A stretch of DNA of 64,000 nt, taken from assembly GCA_013339895.1 (NCBI GenBank), contig JABACO010000002.1, positions 5,340,235 to 5,404,234 on the forward strand, given 5' to 3'. Shown here in pieces: positions 31,363 through 42,109 of the stretch (position 1 is its first letter; every line of letters begins with the position of its first letter). The position numbers and the translations under genes were made by a program. This DNA comes from Ephydatia muelleri (lineage: Eukaryota > Porifera > Demospongiae > Spongillida > Spongillidae). The notes under the pieces are model-generated. The model saw only the letters and a program-made list of their open reading frames with translations, did no database searches and was not told the DNA's origin.

Positions 31363-32126
31363 TCACGTCGTGATCCAAATATTACATAATGATATAAAAA
31401 TCCTTTGCGTTTACATCATAATAACTTCCGAACGGTAAGCGCTATCAGCTTCCTATTTTCTAATCTTCATACTACACCATTTCTCTACGGTAAAATACTT
31501 TTGGGGGTCTTGCACTTGCTCCGTGCCAGTATTGCAACGTCCGATACCCCACAGGGTATAAACCCGTCTTATTTCTCATACTGTTTTCACAAATCGTACA
31601 TGTGCATGAATGTACACACTTGTGCACACACACACACATGCACACACCCAAACATGTACATGCACACACACACGCACACAGAGACTGGGCTTGTACCACT
31701 TGCAGTGACTTTGGGTTCTTATTTCTCACACTGTTTTTACATGGCATAAATGTACACACACACACACACACACAACTTGCAGAGACTACATGGGTTCTTA
31801 TTTCTCACTGTTTTCACAAATAGTACATGTGCATGAATGTACACACCTGTGCACACACACACATACACACACACAGACTGGTCTTGTACCACTTGCAGTG
31901 ACTTTGGGTTCTTATTTCTCGTACTGTTTTTACAAAGCGTACATGTACATGTGCATGAATGTATACACCATACATACACACATGCAGACACACGCACAGA
32001 CTGGGCTTGTACAACTTGCAATGACTTTTGGGTTCTTATTTCTCACACTGTTTTCATAAATCGTACATGTGCATGAATGTACACACCTGTGCACACACAC
32101 ACATGCACACACACATACAGGCACAT

Positions 32127-32164
<38 letters not shown>

Positions 32165-32523
32165 CGGGCTTGTACCACCTGCAGTGACTTTGGGTTCTTA
32201 TTTCTCCCACTGTTCTTACAAAACATACATGTGCATAAATGTACACACCTGTGCGCACACAAACACACACACCTGTGCGTGCACGCACACACACACACAC
32301 ACACACTCATACACACACAGGACTTTGGGTTCTTATTTCTCATACTGTTTTTGCAAAGCGTACATGTGCATGAATGTACACACCTGTGTGCACACACACA
32401 TACATGTACATGCATACACACACACAGACTGGGCTCGTACCACTTGCAGTGACTTTGGGTTCTTATTTCTCACACTGTTTTTACAAAACATACATGTGCA
32501 TAAATGTACACACCTGTGTGCGT

Positions 32524-32565
<42 letters not shown>

Positions 32566-33330
32566 TTTACAGAGACACGACTTTGGGTTCTTATTTCTCG
32601 TAATGATTTTAAAAGTGTACATGTGCATGAATATACACACCTGTGCACACATTATGTAAATACATGTAGCCTGTGCACCATATTCATCACAGACACACAC
32701 ACACACACACACACACATACACACACACACACATACACACACACACACACACGCAAACACACACACAGTTATACACATGGCAAAGAACAAAACTATGCAA
32801 CATGATGTATGAAGGTTTTTAAGCCCGTACGCACTAGCTCACATCACCCTTTCCCATCTGGCATAACCTTGCTAAACTTCTCTTTGTTCTTTATGCTACT
32901 TCCACACAGTTGTTCCACCGGTTTGCAGAGTTTGGTTACTTATTTATGCATGTGCACACATTGTGTAAATGAAACTGTATTCCTTTGGCAACTCTTCATG
33001 CATGTGGAGTTCCCACATGAATGGTTCTCTGTAGATCCTCCTATGACTACACATAAGTACAAGTGTATGTAGCTACATGTCCCATATGATGTACATACTT
33101 CGCGTTTGTTCCCATTGGATTGGTCCTCTATACACACACCATGGCAAAAATTAAACCCCCAAAAGTATTTTACCGTAGAGAAATATGCGAAATGGTGTAG
33201 GATGAAAGTGTAGAATATATATATGAAGTAAATAGCGTTTACCCTTCAGAAGTTATAACGATGTAAACGCAAAGGATTTTTATAACATTCTTTAATATTC
33301 GGACCACGACATTTTGTTGTGAACTGTTCC
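31363..33330. repeat. Microsatellite-rich minisatellite bounded by long inverted repeats
   Basis: 31363-31513 and 33154-33330 are inverted copies (about 80% identical) sharing TATAAAAATCCTTTGCGTTT, CTCTACGGTAAAATACTTTT and GGGGGT. The 1.6 kb between them is mainly the tandem array described next. This could be a decayed element with TIRs or a palindromic duplication. Confidence 0.75.
31560..32690. repeat. Tandem array of about nine units, 110-140 bp, each ending in a CA tract
   Basis: Each unit reads TTTGGGTTCTTATTTCTCAC, then CTGTTTTTACAAA, then ACATGTGCATGAATGTACAC, then ACCTGTGCACACAC and a CA run of variable length. Units begin near 31565, 31710, 31793, 31905, 32030, 32196, 32325, 32455 and 32585. 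The frames that run through it are repeat artefacts. An additional CA tract ends the block at 32693-32768. Confidence 0.85.
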
Positions 33331-33389
33331 ATGTATATATGGGTCAGTTTCCGAGAAAATGAAATAGGGCTATATATATAAAAAGTTAT

Positions 33390-33860
33390 AAAAATGCTTC
33401 ACGTTTGAATCGCTAAAACTCGGTAAAGGTTTAAGCTATCAACTTTCTATTTCGAACAATTCTTGCCACACCACTTCTCTGTACGAAAATCGATTTGGTG
33501 TCTTACCCTTGCTCCTTGCCGACGTTACAAGGCACAGTACCCCTAGGGGTTCAAAATCCAGTAGCTCCCTGCAGGAATGTCCAAATCACTTTAAAATCGA
33601 TATGCACGTAAAGGAGTCCTGTCACTGTTTACTTCTGCAGATCGTTGATTTTTACCTTATCCGTTATGGAGATACAGCAATGCAAACTAAAGTCCACGTT
33701 TCCCGCTCGAATCGCGCCTTTCTCAGTCCCACTCGGGAGAATGGAAGCGGTTCAAGGACTGAAGTGGTATGGCACGAAGCGTTCGAAATAGGAAGTTCAT
33801 TGCTTAATTTTGAACCCCTCGGGGTACTGCGCCTTGTAACGTCGGTTATATAGGTCAGTT
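33390..33860. repeat. Inverted-repeat unit of the 31-kb repeat family
   Basis: 33518-33556 (CCGACGTTACAAGGCACAGT, ACCCC.AGGGGTTCAAAAT) pairs with 33809-33846, and 33445-33480 (CTATTTCGAACAATTC, GCCACACCACTTC) pairs with 33760-33800. The left arm is a diverged direct copy of 31430-31560, and part of it recurs at 52555-52640. Confidence 0.75.
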
Positions 33861-33864
33861 TCCG

Positions 33865-34290
33865 AGAAAATGAAAAGTGCATCGACGTAAGGACCGTCGA
33901 TCGTTACTGGTTTGGGTGCATTAAAGGCTGAGAAACCGTCCGGACTTCCAACCTGGAACGCTTGGAATCTCCCACATACTTGTCGGAAGCTATTGCTCCC
34001 AGTGGGAACAGTAAAAGAACTGCATCATTGACAGGGCAAGCCCTTTTGATGTCGTACGACTTCAATAGACCCTTCCCTTTAAGAAGAACTCCGGACGTGA
34101 CATCACTAATCAACGTACTTCACGAATTGGGTTAAGTGTACGTTAATGAGTGATGTCACGTCCGGAGTTCTTTAAAGGGAAGGGTCGTATGATTCGGACA
34201 CTTCTGATTCTTGTAGTCGAGCATGTCCAATGAGCCGACCAATTCACATCCGTCAGCCGCTGTCGGAGGAAAGACCCTGCTCATGCAGTT
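33865..34290 (-). pseudogene. Truncated duplicate of the secreted-protein gene at 37.2 kb
   Basis: On the minus strand it repeats two blocks of 37430-37715: the segment with GGTTGGAAGTCCGGACGGTT and the segment with GACGG(A/T)TG(G/T)GAATTGGTC. The blocks are separated by a 118-bp MITE at 34069-34188. Only about 45% of the gene is present and no start or end is included. It lies in inverted orientation about 3.3 kb from the intact gene. Confidence 0.85.
34069..34188. mobile_element. MITE with about 49-bp TIRs splitting the pseudogene
   Basis: Begins GACCCTTCCCTTTAAGAAGA and ends with its complement; inner parts ACTCCGGACGTGACATCACT also pair. About 20 bp remain in the centre. The insertion site in the intact gene reads CTCAATTGATTCGG. 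The duplicated target is short and not resolved (possibly TA). Confidence 0.8.
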
Positions 34291-34299
34291 TTCCGTGTT

Positions 34300-34925
34300 T
34301 GTTATTAATACAAGAACCACCTTGAATATAATATATTTATAGTACATGTAATTGAAGGTGGTTCTGTGAACATTTTGACTATTGGAATAGATACATGTGG
34401 ATTATACATGTATATACATCTATTCCAATAGTCTGGGGGAGTCGGTTCGATCGGGCATTTTTTGATGTAAAGGTTTTTAATCCTTACGCCCCCTCGAATC
34501 AAAAGACTAGCTCCTTTATCTGCATGCTACCGTAGCCATGAAAACGAGAAAAAGAGGAAATATGACCAACGCATCCGTGAAGTTGAACATGCCTCTTTCA
34601 CTCCACTCATTCTCTCTTGCACTGGTGGCCTTGGGCCTCAAGCCACGACAAGCTATAAGCGTCTGGCCTCTCTGCTCTCTACTAAATGGAACCAGGCCTA
34701 TAGCCTAACCATCATGTGGTTGAGATTACTGCGAAGTTCAGTTATGTGCATTCGAGGGGCACGCTCTCACCTTGGCCATTATACGTCTGCTACGCAACCT
34801 CTTCTTGACCTGGTGTCAAGGGAAGCCCTTCTACTTGCACAATAGACTCTCATATTTTGTTTCCTTTCGTTTTTATGTGAATATCTGCATGACAAGTTTC
34901 TGTAAAAAATAAATAAATAAATAAA
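34300..34925. other. Spacer with short inverted repeat
   Basis: CTATTCCAATAG at 34379-34388 and ATCTATTCCAATAGTC at 34416-34433 flank ATACATGT words, a small foldback. A plus-strand stretch at 34520-34840 (ATGAAAACGAGAAAAAGAGG, then TGGCCTTGGGCCTCAAGCC) reads RYDQRIREVEHASFTPLILS and GGLGPQATTSYKRLASLLS in pieces. I associate this wording with the ends of LINE-encoded or TE-linked proteins in sponges, but the evidence is thin. Confidence 0.4.
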
Positions 34926-34929
34926 AAGT

Positions 34930-36690
34930 CTACATGTTCACATGAAGTACGCGTAACAACAGATATACTTGCGTAGTTCTTAGTGAGCGATGGATATTGA
35001 GATTATTCATATTGCAAGCATTGTAGTATCCACGTCGTGCAAGCTGAAAATGACATAAAAATTTGTGTATTTCGGTATTAATATGCGGGGTACATGTGCT
35101 CGCAACTCTGACTTGGCCGCGCACGGCTTTAAATTGATGGCATAGTACAGTTCAGTCCGAACCCACGGCAGCCCAGCCTTGGCCTACAATGCCATTGTTC
35201 TTAGAACTGATTGATGAACTTCAAAACAATGTACATAGCATATGTTGTCATACTATTCAGTATTTCCTTGTTTGCTACTACCTTGAATGACATGTACATA
35301 TAGTATATAAACATACATCTATTCTAATAATCTACATCTTTTGATTATGAGCAATTCTTGATACTGCATGACGCATAATTAGAGACGAAATAACAAAACT
35401 GTCGCGCTATTCGTTTAATTTCCAAGAAAAGACTGCTATAGCGTCGGGTAAATTTGTTGGCTCATGCAGTTTTCCGTGCTACCTCGTTACTCGTACATGC
35501 ATAAAAACGAAATGGACTGAAGAAGGATTAATTACTGTTTTTTCCCTCTCCCAACTGGTACTTTAATTTGATGGCATATACTGTATGTAACGACATTCTA
35601 TTATTTTAGTCGGAGCCCACGGCAACCGTGTCTTGGCCTATAATGGCATTGTCCTTTCAACTGATTGATGAACTTCAAAACAATGCACAAAGCATTATGA
35701 TTGTACCCTACTCATGCGGGTTTCCGTGTTTGTTATTAATACAAGAACCACCATGAATTACATCTAATATACATCTATTTCAATAGTCTACATGTTCTCA
35801 TGAGTACGCGTAATAACAGACATACTTGCGCAGTTCTTAGTGAGCGATGGATATTGAGATTATTCATATTGCAAGCATTGTAGTTTTCAGCACATTTATA
35901 TGCACACCTCACACGAGGGATAACCTATAAGGCCGTAGGACCAGGTCAGGCATTCGAACTATGGCCTGACCAAATTTCGACAAAGATCCACGCGTCGTGC
36001 TGAAAATGGCATAAAAATTTGTGTATATCGCTATTAATATGCGGGGTACGTGCATGTGCTCGCAACTCTGATGTGGCCTCGCACGGCTTTACATTGATGG
36101 CATAGTACAGTTCAGTCCGAACCCACGGCAGCCCAGCCTTGGCCTACAATGCCATTGTTCTTAGAACTGATTGATGAACTTCAAAACAATGTACATAGCA
36201 TATGTTGTCATACTATTCAGCATTTCCTTGTTTGCTACTACCTTGAATGACATGTACATATAGTATAAACATACATCTATTCTAATAATCTACATCTTTT
36301 GATTATGAGCAATTCTTGATACTGCATGACGCATAATTAGAGACGAAATAACAAAACTGTCACGCTATTCGTTTAATTTCCAAGAAAAGACTGCTATAGC
36401 GTCGGGTAAATTTGTTGGCTCATGCAGTTTTCCGTGCTACTTCGTTACTCGTACATGCATAAAAACGAAATGGACTGAAGAAGGATAAATTTCTGTTTTT
36501 TCCCTCTCCCAACTGGTACTTTAATTCGATGGCATATACTGTATGTAACGACATTCTATTGTTTTAGTCGGAGCCCACGGCAACCGTGTCTTGGCCTATA
36601 ATGGCATTGTCCTTTCAACTGATTGATGAACTTCAAAACAATGCACAAAGCATTATGATTGTACCCTACTCATGCGGTTTTCCGAATCAG
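34930..36690. repeat. Tandem segmental duplication, units of about 0.86 and 0.96 kb
   Basis: 34930-35785 and 35786-36690 are direct copies of over 90% identity, from TCTACATGTTC and TTAGTGAGCGATGGATATTG through GCATTATGATTGTACCCTAC. The second unit has an extra stretch of about 110 bp (35883-35996) containing GGCCGTAGGACCAGGTCAGG. That stretch recurs inverted at 37090-37180 just before the secreted gene. Part of the unit also recurs inverted at 36715-36830. Confidence 0.85.
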
Positions 36691-37183
36691 TTGTAAGGAC
36701 AATGGCATTGTAGACCAAGACAGGGGTGTCGTGCATGTGGCTCGCACTGAACTGTACTGAGTGCCGGAATGTTGATACACTATGCTATCAATTTAAAGCC
36801 GTGCGAGGCCAAATCAGAGTTGCGAGTAGTAACATACAAAACATACATGTACATGTAATCTGTTTCGTTTTAATAATGATATTATGATCAAATGGTACAA
36901 CTGTGCATTAAAATAGTCGTTACATACTGTATCGTAAAATTTTACTGATGATAGAATCAGAATTAGAAACTTACAATAGTAGCAACAATCAACAGTTACA
37001 AGAACAAATTACAGAGCTTTCACTACCGCAACTAGTTGAATTGCGGGTAAAAAAACACCGGTATACACAAAATTTTATGTCGTTTTGAGCCGTTTCACGC
37101 ACGAGGTGGATCTTGGGCGAAAATAGGTCAGGCCATAGATCGAATTCCTGACCGGCTCCTACGGCCCTTATAGGACATCCCTC

Positions 37184-38104
37184 ATGTTCTTGTTTCGGAA
37201 GAAGAAATGTATATATAGTGCTTCAATAGGCCTTATAAAAATCAGCTCACAACTGGAAAAACACACAGCCTCAATCGACAAACAGTATGCTGGGAACAGT
37301 CCTCTTTCTAAGCAGCGCTGGGTTTCTGCTATGCGGCGCATCGAGATCACCGCCACGTTAGTTCAACTTTTTATTGACGTGATCAATACTGTAATCGGCA
37401 TCATTCCAACAGCTCCTCTGCCCACTGTCTTTCCTCCGACAGCGGCTGACGGATGGGAATTGGTCGGCTCATTGGACATGCTCGACTACAAGAATCAGAA
37501 GTGTCCGAATCAATTGAGGTCGTACGACATCAAAAGGGCTTGCGGAAGAATGGCCGGTCAATTATGCAGTTCTTTTACAGTTCCCACTGGGAGCAATAGC
37601 TTCCGACAAGTATGCGGGAGATTCCGAGCGTTCCAGGTTGGAAGTCCGGACGGTTTCTCAGCCTTTAATGCACCCAAACCAGTAACGATCGACGGTCCTT
37701 ACGTCGATGGCATAAGCATCACGTACATGAATGCAGGCAAGCGGGAGCACGTATTCACCTACGCGGGCAGCGTCATTGAGAACAGCGCTAATGGCAATGC
37801 AAACGTGTGTCCGTGTGCCGGAGGAACACCAGTACCGCTGTTCGTTAGGAACGCCGACCACTACTGCGAGTCTGGCAATCCAGGCAGCACATGGTCCCCT
37901 AACCTGCTTTACTGCGATCCACTGTGGGACGGAGAAGAGTGTCGATACGCTGAGGAGACGTGCTGCCATGCTCCGCACCAACCGTGGTTCTGCAGGACCC
38001 TCGCGAGACGTGTAAGCTCTGACCTGGAGGTCCGTCTCTGTGGCGACGAAGGAGTAGACAACGAAGACACTGCGCTGGAGTCGTATGAGTTGTACGTGCG
38101 ATAG
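37184..38104 (+). CDS. Cysteine-rich secreted-type protein, uncharacterised family
   Basis: An intact 306-codon frame. ATG at 37331 is the better start: it puts a hydrophobic stretch (ITATLVQLFIDVINTVIGII) at the N-terminus as a signal peptide, whereas the longer frame begins with a basic, unlikely leader. The mature part has CPNQLRSYDIKRACGRM, SITYMNAGKREHVFTYAGSV, VCPCAGGTPVPLFV, DHYCESGNPGSTWS, CDPLWDGEECRYAEETCC, HAPHQPWFCRTL and a C-terminus VRLCGDEGVDNEDTALESYE LYVR. The pattern DPLWDG.GC..CC..PPWF..L...T.D.IEVR.C.D....DED is one I recall from extracellular proteins of sponges and cnidarians. The abundant paired cysteines suggest disulfides. Upstream are duplicated segments and an inverted partial copy. 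Confidence 0.85.
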   Translation: MFLFRKKKCIYSASIGLIKISSQLEKHTASIDKQYAGNSPLSKQRWVSAMRRIEITATLVQLFIDVINTVIGIIPTAPLPTVFPPTAADGWELVGSLDMLDYKNQKCPNQLRSYDIKRACGRMAGQLCSSFTVPTGSNSFRQVCGRFRAFQVGSPDGFSAFNAPKPVTIDGPYVDGISITYMNAGKREHVFTYAGSVIENSANGNANVCPCAGGTPVPLFVRNADHYCESGNPGSTWSPNLLYCDPLWDGEECRYAEETCCHAPHQPWFCRTLARRVSSDLEVRLCGDEGVDNEDTALESYELYVR

Positions 38105-39260
38105 GCACATAAACTCGTCCCGCGCAAGAAGATTGCATGCAGTAGTGACATTTTAGTTACAAGTAGTTAGGTGCTTTCTGAGCATGCACTAAGGCGTGTA
38201 GCCATGTCATGTAGTTATATTTCCCGAGCTAGTGTATATACTTGACAACCGAACTACATTGGAAGATTGGACTTGTGAGGGAGGGCGCGTGTGTGTGAGT
38301 GGTAATGCCTGTGGTTATCTTATCTGACATCCATGGGAGGAGCTACACCTCTATGTACATGTAATGGGCTTTATCTGTGTACAGTACATGTACTGTAGGC
38401 GCATGTGCTTCCATACACTCTTTGACTTGTTGAAATATGGGTTGATGTCGATGTACATTGTAATGTGCTCTTCCCTAGACCATACGGAGGAGCTTACATC
38501 CACTCCCCCATACCCCAGCTGGAGCAGGACGTGGGCATGGGTCATTTGTTCCCCCACCCCTCCCCCCCACAAACAGGAAATCCTGAATAACCGTTGCCGA
38601 CTTAATCACGCTCCCACAAAATACAATGACATTTTATTTCATTGTATATGGCCCACTTTTTTTCATCCTCCAACTTAGAGGGCTTTCTATTTGTTGCCAA
38701 ACCATCAGTAAAGTCACGAATGCAACTGCCTTGGATTCAACCATCATTTTACTATCTACTAGCTGATCCTGGGACTTCAGATCGCGTACGCAACAAAACA
38801 GCATACTAAAATCTGTCTTAAAGGATGCCAATACCGAAACTGTTTCCCGCATTCGAAATCGGACACGGTAGTTATAGAAAAGGGATCATGTTATACGTAC
38901 ACACCGAATTTCAGCGCAATCCAGCATGAAATCCCCTAAAAACTACTTATTTCGGGTAGTTACTGAAAATGAAACGTTATGCAATGAGAAAGTCACGTGA
39001 GCAGTTGTGGTTTTGTATTTTTAATACCAAATGTTGCATAAACAATATTCCGTAATTAGATTTTGGATTTTAAAAAGTCCACTCAAATGTAAAAGTGATG
39101 TAAATTTAAATAATAAACTAGCACGTTATGCACTGTATGCTATTAAAAAGATTTTACAAAACTATATGATCATCTAATTATTACATCCCACCTCCCAATA
39201 GTTAGATTCCCTTTGTGGGAGTGAAGATCATAGTTTGGATACAAGTAAAACTGTCTAAAC
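38105..39260. other. Spacer downstream of the secreted gene
   Basis: Minus-strand text at 38870-38690 (RETVSVLASFKTDFSMLFCC, RDLKSQDQLVDSKMM) could be an exon of a TE gene, but I cannot place it. The rest is AT-rich with no recognised element. Confidence 0.35.
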
Positions 39261-39262
39261 CA

Positions 39263-39790
39263 CCCCCCCCCCCCCCCCCTCCCCGGTTCCTACTCCATGA
39301 AGCTATCAGTGATAAAGTTGGCACAAGGGGTGATAGTCTTAATTGTTGAAGTCATCAGTAATAACATTGGCACAAGGGGTGATAGTGATGTTGAAGTCAT
39401 CAGTGATAAAGTTGGCACAAGGGGTGCTAGTGATGTTGAAGTCATCAGTAATAACATTGGCACAAGGGGTGATAGTGATGGTGAAGTCATCAGTGATAAA
39501 GTTGGCACAAGGGTGCTAGTGATGTTGAAGTCATCAGTGATAAATTTGGCACAACATCACAATCATCCCTTGTGCCAACGTTATCACTGATGACTTCAAC
39601 AATATCACTATCACCCCTTGTGCCAACGTTATCACTGATAACTTCACTATCCTCACAAACATCACTACCACCCCTTGGTGAGGATAATGAAGTTATCTGT
39701 AATAAAGTTAGTACAAGGGACAGAGATAAGGACAGTGCAATTAGTGATGATCAGACCAGCTTAGGTGATGCTAGAGAACACTGAAGTGTC
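39263..39790 (+). repeat. 45-bp minisatellite with an inverted block
   Basis: After a C run (39263-39279), units start near 39304, 39349, 39394, 39439, 39484 and 39529, each reading GAAGTCATCAGTGATAAAGT TGGCACAAGGGGTGATAGTG and variants; in frame this is 15 residues (EVISDKVGTRGDSDV). At 39557-39650 two units occur in reverse complement. Further degenerate units in the original direction follow at 39675-39720. The frame stays open over several units, so it could have been coding. Confidence 0.85.
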
Positions 39791-40008
39791 ACTTCCAATA
39801 GATAGAAACTGTCTAATTCAGGAGGTTATACTATCCAATTGTAACTGGTTCCAGTTTTGTGATGTGATTTAGGGGATCAAATTTGCTTCAGCTCTTGACA
39901 CAGTTTACGATAGCCTAGTTTCTTCCAATGAGCTAGATGATGGCATGATGCACAGAAAGCATTGCTTAAGCTATCTCACATCAAGCATGTGTGCATGACA
40001 GGGCCTTT

Positions 40009-40109
40009 AGTTGTCAACTGTATGAACGGAAGCCTCAGCTCTACATTTTCAGAATCTGACATTATTAATCCATTTAGAGCTGAGGCTTCCGTTCATACAG
40101 TTGACAACT
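40009..40109. repeat. Perfect hairpin, 34-bp arms and 33-nt loop
   Basis: 40009-40042 (AGTTGTCAACTGTATGAACG, ending CTCAGCTCT) is the exact complement of 40076-40109. The size fits a pre-miRNA-like hairpin or a small foldback MITE. No flanking duplication is seen. Confidence 0.85.
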
Positions 40110-40139
40110 GTTTGTATAGGGTTAAAAGATTTGATTGAC

Positions 40140-42100
40140 ATTCGAGTCAAAGCACTAGTGTCTAGGTGCTGAGACGTCATTCAAAGTACCTAAAGCACAA
40201 AAAGATTTCTGAAGGACACTTTCTGTGCAGGAAAAAGAGCAAGCGTATTAGTACAATTCTATCTGAATGTAAGGACATTGGAAGGGTTATTGAAGAATTT
40301 GTACAAGAGAGAATATGCATGGCGGCGTATAGGGGTACTGACATTTGATGGCAATACCAAAGTGAAACAAAAGGCTACATATACTGCTATAAAACAACAT
40401 CTTGAGCAAATATACAAACGAAAAATTGGATTTGGTACTGTAGTGCAGTTGTATGTGGCTAGGACAAACGAAGAGTTTCAGCAAAACGCTACAAAGGTAT
40501 TGCACAGGTAACATCTCATCGCGCAAGGAAAGGGTTTCAACTGTAATACAACCCTGATAGTCATTGGATTGCAGCACTCTATAGAGATCTGAATCATTAA
40601 CAATACACTGATGGAATAAATATTCTGAATATCAATAGGGATGATGCTGCAGGGTTTAGACTTGACACATTGGCAACTCATAGACTTCATAGAACACTGA
40701 CTGTCCAGGGACATGACTCTGTGACTACATACATGTATACAGATTATGTAAATAAGTATCCTTCTACACTTCAAACTACATCTTACAATTTTACTGGTAC
40801 CAAAACAATGCCAGAACTATGTGCTGGGGTAGTTAAAGCTACTGCTGTGTATTCTAAAAACCCAACACAACATGCAGCAGATCTTAGAATGTTAGAAAAT
40901 TGTGAATCAATGTCATAGGCTTTTATAAACCCTGCACCAAAACAAATAGAATGTATTAGAGTTGATGGTGCTAGTGATGAAGGCCCTAGTCATGAAGAGG
41001 TGCAGTTTCTATGGACAGAAAGGCATTTTGAAAAACAAAGTATTGCTACTTTAGTAAGTGCTCGTAACAGTGGAGCTAGCTATTTAAAATCAAGTAGAAT
41101 TACAAAATGGTTGTTTAGCTCTTGGCCATGCAAATCTGTTTATTCCCTTAACACTTGCTAGATCTAGTTTAGATTCCACCACTGGAAAGGTAGATCCGAT
41201 AAAGTTGGCTCACATGCAACATGGACTTAGCCACAGAAGTTTATATGAATAGAGTTAATGGTTGCTCATGTGGGGAAACTAGGATACAGTAGTTTCGTGG
41301 GGCCAATTCAACAGTGGACCAAGAAAGGAGGACACACCTGCTGCAGTATTTGAAGGGTTCACTTGAACAGAAACAAAAGTTACGTGTACTGCAACCAGAC
41401 CTGTATGCCCACTTCGAAAGAATAAGTGATATAAAGTTCACGTCATTCTGTCAAAAACATACCTATACAGTACCTGTTTTATCTTGTGTGTTGCATGAAA
41501 AGTAGCTGCTCTCATCCAGTTTGTAAGGAAGAGTCCGATAATTTGCCTACATGGTTTAACGGTGGCCCCAGTATAGCTTACTTACCCTTACCAATTCCCA
41601 ACCCAGAAAAGCTTATGGAGGTGACTGTAATCAGTGCAAAAGGTGATTGCTATGGGCATTTTATGACACCACTTCAAGCATTGCACACAGATGTACTTCC
41701 AATGTTTAAACCTCCATCTGCAGTTCTGAAGGAGTATTTTGATATGTACAATGAAGCTTCACTAACACCTGCTGTGATTGAAGAAGCAGCAAGGAAGGTA
41801 CTTTTCCACCAGCAGAAGTCAAGATGTAGTTTAATCACCTTGCAAGTGTTGCTACCATTCGAAAGAATGCAGGGAAAAAGGCAGCACAAACTCGCAAACA
41901 GAAGGCAAAGGCGAAATCTGCTACATTACAGTACAGTTGTGGTGTCTGTCGTGATGTGTACAAAGAGTACACATCGAAGGTGGAGAACTTGATTTGTTGT
42001 GATGATTGTGGCACATGGTATCACTTTGTTTGTGTTGGCGATCTAAGGAGTCAATACCAGAACAATATTTTTGTGATAGCTGCTGTTGATCTCTGCATGC
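40140..42100 (+). pseudogene. Decayed TE-like gene with DDE-like blocks and C-terminal PHD-type finger
   Basis: Frames chain on the plus strand: 40278-40511 (VKQKATYTAIKQHLEQIYKR), a block reading HRARKGFQL and PDSHWIAALYRDLN, 40600-40918 (NINRDDAAGFRLDTLATHRL, YVNKYPSTLQTTSYNFTGTK), then IECIRVDGASDEGPSHEEVQ, SARNSGASYLN and ELQNGCLALGHANL, and a C-terminal zinc finger CGVCRDVYKEYTS, LICCDDCGTWYHFVCVG, ending FCDSC in a shifted frame (C4HC3 PHD pattern). The VDG.SDEGP and later acidic residues would suit a transposase core, but that is inference. I recall this order of blocks from multi-copy uncharacterised proteins of sponges and cnidarians. At least five stops or shifts occur. Confidence 0.65.
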
Positions 42101-42109
42101 GGATGTTGT

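Noticed and set aside
36940-36970. Hammerhead ribozyme core (CTGATGA)
   Set aside because: The CTGATGA is present, but the GAAA and stem partners needed for the fold are not in place.
37658-38151. Minus-strand ORFs over the secreted gene
   Set aside because: Shadows of the plus-strand gene; the plus-strand cysteine pattern and hydrophobic N-terminus support the other strand.
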